Source: Rotaria macrura | Lineage: Eukaryota; Rotifera; Eurotatoria; Philodinida; Philodinidae | NCBI GenBank assembly: GCA_900239685.1 | Contig: OENT01000453.1 | Location: forward strand, 1-64,000 | Direction of reading: 5' to 3' | DNA: 64,000 bases | In this document: positions 1 through 9,353 of the stretch, piece by piece | Position numbering within the stretch: position 1 is the first letter of the stretch | Layout of the letters: each line of letters starts with the position of its first letter | Made by a program: the position numbers and the translations under genes | Notes under the pieces: model-generated | The model's database searches: none | Seen by the model: the letters and a program-made list of their open reading frames with translations, nothing else | Told to the model about the DNA's origin: nothing

Positions 1-120
1 TGTTCCGGTGGTTTTTCCGGCCGGAAATACACCGGAACCGGCAGGAAGAAGCCGGAAAATATCCCGTTTCCTGCGGGTTCCGGCCGGATCCGGGCTCCGG
101 AACGAACGACCTGGGGCAAA
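1..120. repeat. GC-rich CCGG-motif patch at window edge
   Basis: This stretch is packed with CCGG, CCGGAA and CCGGCCGG motifs and is far richer in G+C than anything else in the window. The change to ordinary AT-rich sequence near base 120 is abrupt. It looks like the end of a repeat or mobile element that continues to the left of the window. An open frame crosses it, but its Pro/Gly/Arg content follows from the repeat and is not evidence for a gene. Confidence 0.5.
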
Positions 121-601
121 ATCTAGAAATGCAATTTTCGAAAATGCTGTATATGCGATTAAACTTCAAACATTTTCAATTCTACACTTTTTTCAAATTA
201 TTCTGTAAAATAGAAAAAATGTCGGTTCTTTTTATTTTTTTCGAATGCCAAAACAAAAGAAACACGAAGAAGTTGGTTTTCGTCTAAATCAAAAACATGG
301 AAAGCGTGTTTGTCAAGTAAACATGAAAATGAAGTTATTATTTTTCAATATCTTGCAATCAAGGAAGACAGTCCTCGAAAATATTTTTCAGTGTCTAATT
401 TTACATTACAGAAGCGAGTACAAAGTCTTTTAAATTTATAATCCTTGATGCTTAATTTTGAGTGTACGGACGTGGTGTTGGTGTGCATGAAAACGAATAA
501 CAGAAAGCCCCTACTAATATCAACATGCGAATTATTATGAGAACAAACAGACTGTATGGATGAGTCAAAATTTATTTTTTTCTACTGGTGAAAGAGTTCC
601 C

Positions 602-870
602 AGGAAAAAAAACGGGTTTCTAGTAACCCCCCCCCCCCCAAAAAAGGTTCCGGAGATTTCTAAAAGCATCCTCTGACTTTCTAAAGCTTAAAACACGAGT
701 CTTTAAAACTACGAAACCTAAAAAGGTTCTTACGGTGTATCTAGGATAAGAACCTTTGTAGGTTTCGTGGTTTTAAAGACTCTTTTTTGAAGCTTTAGAA
801 GGTCAGAGGATGCTTTTAGAAATCTTCAGAACCTTTTTAGGGGGTTTACTAGAAAACCGATTTTTTTCCT
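602..870. mobile_element. Near-perfect palindromic foldback element (MITE-like)
   Basis: The two halves are inverted copies of each other. The left half starts AGGAAAAAAAACGGG, and the right half ends with its complement CCGATTTTTTTCCT. The axis is near base 736, in a short loop between GGTTCTTA and TAAGAACC. Each arm is about 130 bases and the arms differ at scattered positions and in a C/A homopolymer (about 628-645). There is no open reading frame. This is the form of a foldback MITE or another hairpin element. I could not identify a convincing target-site duplication, so the family is unassigned. Confidence 0.75.
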
Positions 871-1629
871 CTGAATTGTTGACTTTTTATGCTTTTCATG
901 TTCTTTCCCCTCTAGATTTCGACATTCAATGTTTCGCCATGTAACCAGATATAATGACTACAGCAATGAACTATTTAAAAAATGATTAAATCAAGCAAGT
1001 TCAAAATGCACAAATGTGGCTGCAGATACCTTTGCCATGCATGTTGAGCCCCAGAAACTGACACCAGAATCGACAACTATACACATCCATACTCGCATGA
1101 TATGACTGATAACAGATTACTACAGATAAAAATCTAATAAAAATAAAAAACGCGACGCAAGATGCAAGAATGTGGGAGAATATTCTTATAAATTACTGTT
1201 TGTTTTGTGTTTTCTTATTGGCTGCGTATGTTTCAGTATTTTTCTTCTCTGTAATTTTTATTGATTCCATCTCAGTATTTTATGCTATCGCATTCGCATT
1301 CGTAGCCAAAATAAGTACAGACGAACAACAAAATGGTGCTGGTTTGCTTTTCTTCTGTTGTTTATGTATCGTCACGTAAGTCGACATTATGTTTACCTGT
1401 AATGATGTGTCTAGTAGATTACATCTGTTTTCGATCATGTTTATAATTACTTTTCAGACAAAGTTATTCATATTGAATCATTTTACTGATATCACTTAGT
1501 ATTTTTTTTATCGACAGATTGTTTCGTAGAAAGAAGAAACTATTAAAAAAACCCACTCTCTCTGAAATAATTTATGATAAAGATTACTGTCTTCTTTTCA
1601 GATTCTTACTACTTCTAATAGGTGCGATT
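871..1629. other. Stretch without a supported gene upstream of the helicase
   Basis: AT-rich sequence with only short open frames, including a hydrophobic 69-codon frame at 1170-1379 that has no recognisable domain. The helicase reading frame is open upstream to a possible splice acceptor at about 1516-1517, so 5' exons of that gene could lie here. I could not identify any with confidence. Confidence 0.4.
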
Positions 1630-4570
1630 ATGGAACAAGGCGAGTATTTATATTCTGGCAATACGTGGTTTAAAGAGCGTCTTGATGGCACTGATGGGCA
1701 TTTGTGGCGTAAGGCTCGAAAAATGTTTCTATTTAATCATGACTTGTCTTCGTCACTTAACTTATTTAAATTCAATTATAAAACCATACGCACTATATCT
1801 AGGCCCGAAGGCACGATTCTCTTCGGTTCTCGTAATACGATTCTTGATCCTAATCAAGCGGAAGAACATCGACCAGGCCAATCATGGGCAGATGATGCAC
1901 AAAATTCTATCCGTACATTACTGGATCAGATAGTAACACTGTGGATACCAGGTTACATGAAACAATCAAAAATTCGTTTGGAAAGACTTCATCGTAGCTT
2001 GACTCCCACTCCGTTAAAATTCGTAGAAACAAAATATGGTAAGTTTCAGCAATATGAAGAAGAATCAAATGAAAATGTTTTCTTTCTTACAGACAAGACA
2101 AATGATGACATAGACACGTTCAATTCCGTTCAAGCTCTGCAGAATTATCAAGCATGCCTTGTTCCATTACACTATCATGAATTATGGAGTGAAATAGTTC
2201 ATGATTACAAAAATGTTGTCACTACCCTTCATGATCGAGAAACAGAAATTAATTTTGAGTTATTCTACGATAAGCAGACACTTGACGAAACAGAAGATAC
2301 TGCACTCATTTTCGGAACTAATCGTGTCACATTCGGTAACATTTTATTTATTTATTTCATATTTTAACTACTTTTATTTTCAATGATCTTCCTAGCTGAT
2401 AATTATAAGCCTTTATCAAAAAAACTGGGTCTTTTTGATATCGTTCTAATTACTGTCGACGATAAGACATATTTTGGTATGATAGTACATGTCGAACAAA
2501 TTAAAGTCAAAATGGCATCGGACAATGACAAATCGAAGAAGACTGATACGAATAACAACAATCACAATGAACTTGAATTCGAATTGCAGACAACAGTTGG
2601 TGTTTATGTATCACGTGAATGTTCCGATGTCATTCAACAAATGGAAAGTCATAAACTATCTGTATTCAAATTAAGCAACATATCGTCATCAAGACGTATG
2701 ATTAGTGCTATCCATAATCTACATGAATGGCCTCAATATCGTAGTTTACTTAAACCTATGATTGACGATATTTATTTCCAATTACCTGCCGATTATGATT
2801 CTGTGAATATAAATGTTGAGAACGGATTTAATATGGCTCAATCTCAGACAATCGCTATTGCGGAATGTATGCTTGGTGATATTCAAGATCGGCTACATTT
2901 AGTACATGGTCCACCTGGTATAGTAATTTTCTTCATGCAATAAAGTTCACATATTCTAGATCTTTCCTTCTAAACGTATACATAGGCACAGGCAAAAGTC
3001 GAACAATAGCAGGAATAGTATTGAAATTGCTATCTAAACTGCCAGAATCCGGACATAAACACAAGATTCTTCTTTGTGCACCATCAAATAATGCATGTGA
3101 TGAACTATCACGACGTATTATTGATGAGTTCACTAATCAAAATATTTCCTTAAGACCTGGTAGGTGGTTTGCTTTTTCTTTAAACAAGAAATGAAGTCAA
3201 TACTATTAAGGTGAATTTTTCCTAATGTAGGCACTCTTATCCGTATTGGATGTCAGCCACCGGATGATTATCATTTGTGCTCGCATTTCTTGGACTTCAT
3301 GATTCTTCAAGACATTGTAAATGTTCTGAAAACAGAACAAAACACAAATCCTAATATTGCTAAAGAAATAGAATCACGCCTTATACGGCATGCTAAAATA
3401 GTTATTTCAACACTGAATTATTGTGGAAGTACGCGATTACATCCATTGAAATCATCTACTGCATTTATCATTATTGATGAAGGTAGGCTATATAATACTG
3501 TTTGGTTAATCAAATTAAGACGAAAACGATATAAAGTTCCATGAATATGTAGCATATCTCTGAAATCTAGTTTCGAAAACAGTTTATCATAATTTTATTC
3601 TTTAGCAAGTCAAAGTTTGGAAGCTGACAGCCTTCTGCCACTTCGATTTAAATGTACTAAAATTATCTTGGTTGGTGATCCTTTACAATTACCTCCATGT
3701 GTTCTTAGTGATGCTGGAAAAACTTATGGTCTTTCTCAATCGCTGTATGCGCGTCTCTATTCCATTTTCGAGAGACATTCGAATGGTCCAATAAGTATGC
3801 TCGATACTCAGTATCGAATGCATCCGATCATTTGCGAATTTCCCAGTGAATACTTCTATTCAAATCGTTTGCTAACAGATGAGGATGTAGTCAGACGAAT
3901 GATACATTTTACTCTCAAACCATTATACTTATATAATATGAGGAACTCCCCACATAACTCTGATGATGCCGGTTCATCGTTTAATGAAGGTGAAGCTAAA
4001 TTCATACAATATTTTTGCGGCTTATTGATTAGACATCTCGCTCTACAATCTACAACTGATTCGAGCGACAGTGACAGTGACGACGATGATGACGAATCCA
4101 GTACAACATCTTCATCTAATTCAACACATGATACTGATGATGAAAGTGACTATGAAGTCAGAACAGAAAGAAGAATTTTACCACCGTTAGCGATTAGTGA
4201 TCCTCGATCAATCAAAGTTCAACAGCGTATTGCCGTTATCACTCCATATAAAGCTCAAGTTCGACTTCTTCGATCATTTCTACCTCCGTATATTGAAATC
4301 ATGACAGTGGACAGTTCACAAGGGAAGGAAAAAGATATCATCATTTTATCATGTGTGCGCAGTGGTGCTTCGATTGGATTTTTAGATGATATGCATCGTC
4401 TTAACGTCATGTTAACCAGATCGAAGAATGCTCTATACGTTGTGGGAAATCTATCGCAAATGGCTAGTCAACATGAAGCTTGGCATGCTTTTTTCAATCA
4501 TGGTAGCATTAAGAGAATTATTTGTGATGTAGATACTATGAGTCGGCCCGATCTACCGTATCGACGCTAG
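1630..4570 (+). CDS. Sen1/senataxin-like superfamily 1B RNA/DNA helicase
   Basis: Six exons: 1630-2038, 2093-2335, 2396-2917, 2986-3159, 3231-3482, 3606-4570, giving 854 codons and a stop. The C-terminal two-thirds carries every hallmark of the UPF1/Sen1 helicase group: a Q-motif-like run ending QSQ, Walker A GPPGTGKS (residues ~389-396, split by an intron), Walker B DEAS (~532), GDPLQLPP (~557), QYRMHP (~602), SSQGKEKD (~770) and RLNVMLTRS. The family unwinds RNA-DNA hybrids and nucleic-acid duplexes in transcription termination, R-loop removal or decay, so a nuclear role is inferred. A Ser/Asp/Glu-rich low-complexity insert (~683-720) sits inside the second RecA domain. The start at 1630 is the first plausible ATG, but the frame is open further upstream and 5' exons may be missing; full-length senataxins are far longer. 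The first intron (54 bases) is in frame and has no stop. Converges with the gene at 6341-9100. Confidence 0.88.
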
Positions 4571-6340
4571 AAAACAGCTAAGCTTAATATTAAAGCAGCA
4601 ACTCTTTCGTGAAATAAATTTATTTACCAAATATCTTGATCTTACATATGATTTCTCAATGCTAAAATTAAGAAAGGCAACTTTTTTGTATATTGATCAC
4701 TTTTTCTATTCAATGGTCTCGTATAAAGAATAAAATAGATTGTAAAATAGAAAATAGTTGGCACGTTTGCAAACGAATATGGATAGGAATATAGTGATCA
4801 ATATCGACTTTCTAGAAAGTACAATAATCCATTAGTCTAATTAACGAATCGTAGATAAAGTCCTTTAGACACTCCTCGAACATAATGCACTACTTGGCCA
4901 GTTGACATGCAATGAAAATAAACTAAACTAAACTAAACTAAACTAGCATGTTAAATACAAACGACGGTTATGAATGAAGTCGAGTGTTCTTAACCACTCC
5001 TATCAATCGTTTTGAGTGGAACAATGAATGAGCTTTTATTTTCTCAGGAATATTTCGACTACTGTGAAACCTATTAGATATTGAATAGTTATTTGTGAAG
5101 TAAAAATATCATAAATAAAACGTAGAAAACATGGTGTAAAATAAACAAAATATTCTCCTTTTGATATCTATCTTGATAATGAATTTTTCGACAATGCTAA
5201 CTAGCATGTAGTAAATTCGCAAACGTATTACAACACAAATGAATGAATGCAACAATCGAAGTTTAGTTTCAAAAATTGATGATGTCCATCATGCGAAATC
5301 ATTGCATGTATTAGAGTTCAATGTTAACCGAATCCGTAGATATGAAAAATCTAACTCTTCCACGCTCGTTATTTTCATAAAAACTTGATCAAATTAGAAA
5401 GTATTATGCTTCATTCGGTTGAGTCAATTGTATTCTACAAAGATTTGCAACATATTGGCCAAAATTAAATTGAATAATGAACGAGAAGAATCGAAAATCA
5501 AAATATCAATACAAATTTGATAGGATATTTTTTTCCTTAAGTTTTCTAATTAAAAGTTCATCACGAAGATTCAATACTAAAAGCATAAGAACTTATTGTG
5601 AACACTCGAGGAAAACTTCACTTTGTCAAATAAAAATTAACCAAACACGATAAAGAACTATTGAATAAAATTTCTAAATAAAGACGATTTTATTATGAAG
5701 CTTTCTTTTTGTTTTAAATTCATTAGTTTTAAGAAAATTTCAATATCGCATTCGTGTTAAACATAAAAATTTGAGTCAATTACGGTTTTCAGCAAAATTG
5801 CAACTAATCTTAAAGATTGTCAAATAAGTTTTTTTAATCTATTTGTGAAAAAGAAAGTTTTTCATCAATATTCTCCGATTTGTCTAGTTATCTATCTTCA
5901 TCAAATGAACAATAGTGAACTATGAGTTTCGAGTAATTCAATTAGACTAGATTTGAAACACCGATTAGGTTTCGTTTAAAAGCATATCCTTGTTCCACTA
6001 GATCTTTATAATTCTCGTGTAGGCTACGTTGATTGTATTTCAATGCTGTATGTCACTATTGCCCATAGTTCATAAGATGTTTCACTAATTTTCCCAACAA
6101 ATATCAATCATGGAATTTAGTAACTGATTAGCAATTCTTATAAATATATCGATGTCGTTAAAGAGACCGATATATGTATATCTTAGAGTATACATCATTT
6201 TAGTATAGAGATTTATTTCATTGATAATTCTGTGGAAAATCTAAAAAAATGAGTTTTTAAATAAAAAGATCATATATGTAAGTATGTATACAAATAAATA
6301 TATATATATGTATATAAATATATAAATTAGGTTCTAAAAA
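4571..6340. other. Intergenic, convergent 3' ends
   Basis: AT-rich spacer between two convergent genes. It holds a short tandem run of the pentamer TAAAC (about 4919-4946), an AATAAA-like sequence about 45 bases after the helicase stop, and an AT-rich TATA/TATG microsatellite (about 6270-6330) next to the 3' end of the minus-strand gene. No open frame or RNA gene is supported. Confidence 0.5.
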
Positions 6341-9100
6341 TTAATGCATTGACGATTTTGTTAGACGTTCTGAGTTTGCTGTGGGTACTGAATGTTGCCA
6401 TTTACCTTGACCAGACCGAATATTTTTCTTTGACATAATATCATTTAAAATATCTTTTTTAAAATCTGTCCACTCTTTTCGTGTTTCTTGATTAATATAT
6501 TCACGTCGAATATCGTCTTGTGATAAATGAGCAAATGTACGTTGAGCTGTATGTAACAATAATTTACGTGTTACTTCCGGTAATTCTAAATAATTCAAAC
6601 TGTCGAAATAGAAAAATCTATTGTAAACTATTACCTAAAGTTCTTGCTGGACGAACAATACCTAATTTACATTGCGTAGCAGTTACTATAGTACAAGTCT
6701 AGAAAAATTTAATGAAACGTACAAGAAGATTTATTTTTATTTTCAAATAGTATACCATTGCTTCCTGCAATAAAACACTTATTTCACCGAATGAATCAGG
6801 TGAAGTTATTTTTCCCATTACAACTTGACGTAATTGTCGACTCTAGATGAAGAACATGTAAAAAAAACAATAAATATCTAAACATTTTATGCATCGGGGG
6901 GATTAAGGTGAATTAGATTACTTTAGTGCCATTGTTGGCTGTTTTAACAACATCCACTTTTCGTAAAATATGGCATTCACCTGTTTTCATGAAAGCAATA
7001 AATGGAGAACGAAAACCTTCACTAGCTAAAACTGAACGCGTATAGAAAGAAATAAATAAAACAAGAAATTTATCATCTTGTGATCATGACAGAAGAAAAG
7101 CAATCATGGTTTACTTGTGTTCTGTGGGTAATCTATCCATTCAATTAATCGAACAACTTCGTCCGTTGGTTGTTTTGTCCACATTTTATATTCTCCACAT
7201 GAACGTATTAATGAATATTTTTCTTGGTATTCTGTTTGCTCAAATTTCTTATGTAAATATAAAAAAACTTAACGTCATAATTGTCCTGTAAATTGATAAA
7301 ATTACTGTTTTAATTGTTGCAAATTCATCTTTATCGATTTTGAAAAATTCACAATTTTCTTCTGTTGTTATAATCCATGGAGATCTTTAGAAAAGCCAAC
7401 TAGAGAAATAATTTAAAGATTTAAATTATCATTTCTACTTTGGTTGGCCTTCTGGTGTTGATTTTATTGAACCGAAACATTGTCCCACAGTAAGCTAAAA
7501 ATTGCATTATCGAATATGTTTCTGTCTAATTTATATTACGTACTGGTCCCATCGACATTTGAGATGCAATAGGTGGAAGTTGAGAAGTATTTGGTGGTGA
7601 CATAACACCACCTTTCAAAATAACAAAGAAACCATTAGAAGGTAATACTAGAAAATAACTAGAGACTAGAAAAAAAAGGAAATGAAATGAAAATCGAGTT
7701 AAAACCTGGCTGTCGAATATCGTCACATATTTCCAAATGAGCTACTTCAATAGCTTGTCGAAGTAAATTATATCGATGGTCGAGTGCCATGAATTCAGGA
7801 AATTGTGTCATTATTTGAAAAACTTGTTCATGCTCTGCATTTGTTCGTTGAATGTGCCTAAGAAAGTTTGTTGTCGTTTTGACAAATGAACAATACTGAG
7901 AAAAAATTCATTTACAATTTTCTTAAAATTCGACGAATTATTTGTATGTCTCGTTGAAATGGTGTTATCTCTTTGCGAGATCGTCGAATAGACATTTGTG
8001 ATGATGATAATGAAGATGGCTGTATTTCTGTCGAAGTAGCTGGTACTTCAATTATATCCGTTCGACTTAGTTTATGTCTAAATAATAATAAGCCTTCTAG
8101 ATTCGATACTAGTCATGAATTGTTCAGTCTATTCTTCAAGTTTATAGAATAATCAGAAATGATCGAAATCAAAGTTATGTGTTCCGATATTTTTATTGGA
8201 AGAATGTCAGCACTATGGTACATGACTACTACGTGTGTTGTAATGATTATCGAAATTGCATTCTTTACTATTAGACAAAAAACTCCTAAGAGAAGATAGC
8301 CAACGATCTAGCAACTATTCGTTTGAACATATTCATTATTGAATTAGAAACACGATGAACTGATATCTTTTGATTTTGTTTTCGATAAAATATTTTCGAA
8401 TAACGAGAAGTAACTGTTTATATTTTTCATAGTTCAAACATTGAATTATACTTATCTATTAAAAGGTCTATTTATTATGGACGAATATTCAACGACTGTG
8501 TCTGTTTCCCAAATGATAATTGAGAAAAACAAAAAGTCAGAAAAGCAAAATAGATCAATTCTTTTTCAATATTCTTAATCTATCAAATCACGATAGTCTG
8601 ACAAGAACAACGATCAGCCAATTAGAAATGATTTCTTATCACTGAAATTGTTAATCTATGTAAATCAATGATTTATGTTTAAAATGAACACTTTCGCAGA
8701 TGCTTCTTCTTCTTCTTCTATTGTATTTTTACCGATCTGTCCAAGTTTTTTTTGGTTCAGATTTCAATATTGATGTATATTGTTTCATGAACATATGATG
8801 TGCTTCATCTCTATAATAAAATTCACGGAATAAATATTTGTTCTATTGACTTGTCATTAAATACCTATCTTCAAAATCATTTGAAATCTCTTGTAAACGT
8901 TTCAATTCACGATAATCAAGTACAGATTGAGATAATTTCGGATTGGAAACTAGAATTCAACATTATTTTATTTTTTTCAGTTTGCCAACATTCTTACATG
9001 GATAAGCAACTTGTCTTGATCGTAAACATTTTGGAAATATTTCATTCGTTTTTCGTTCGCTGGAAGATGACGAAGTAACCACCGGTGGTACGACTAACAT
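6341..9100 (-). CDS. Protein with two cyclic-nucleotide-binding-like domains (CNBD family)
   Basis: Twelve exons on the minus strand: 9100-8998, 8949-8865, 8810-8733, 8077-7916, 7857-7706, 7647-7544, 7494-7439, 7384-7306, 7247-7115, 7025-6922, 6842-6756, 6698-6341. The first eleven join in phase for 381 codons; the whole protein is about 499 aa. Residues ~145-275 form one cyclic-nucleotide-binding (cNMP/CAP-ED) fold, with NGFFVILKGGV followed by a GQCFGSI turn. Residues ~318-400 form a second, with a GECHILRK strand and the phosphate-cassette-like SFGEISVLL. The arginine that normally follows in the cassette and binds the cyclic phosphate is not evident (TCTIVTA instead), so the domains may not bind cAMP or cGMP. 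Resembles the CNBD1/CNBD2-type proteins of animals; the exact orthologue is not settled. In the last exon the reading frame must shift by one base around 6615-6640 to join the CNB segment to the tail beginning NYLELPEVTRK, so there is a real frameshift, a sequencing error or unusual splicing there. Confidence 0.8.
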
Positions 9101-9353
9101 GATACTATTAAAAAATATCAAACTTTAATTAATAATATCGTTTGCAAAAACAAAATCGATTTAACCTTTTTTTCGAGTGGACGAACCATTACAACAAGTT
9201 CGCACCATAGAAAAGACCTCTAATAATCAGTTTGAGAAAAATTCATTGCTTATTCACATAACCAATAAAAATCAAGATCAATATACATCAGTGTATTCGT
9301 TTCGGTTAAGGATGTTTTTTTTCAATTGAAAAATCAATTTTTTGTTTCTTCTC
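9101..9353. promoter_or_regulatory. Putative bidirectional promoter interval
   Basis: Only 253 bases separate the start codons of two divergent genes (9100 minus, 9354 plus), so both promoters and 5' leaders must fit here or overlap. No clear TATA box or other core element stands out. The role is inferred from position alone. Confidence 0.4.

Noticed and set aside
1170..1379. Hydrophobic 69-codon open frame upstream of the helicase
   Set aside because: Short, hydrophobic by AT-rich/TTT codon composition, with no motif and no splice link to the helicase frame that I could support.
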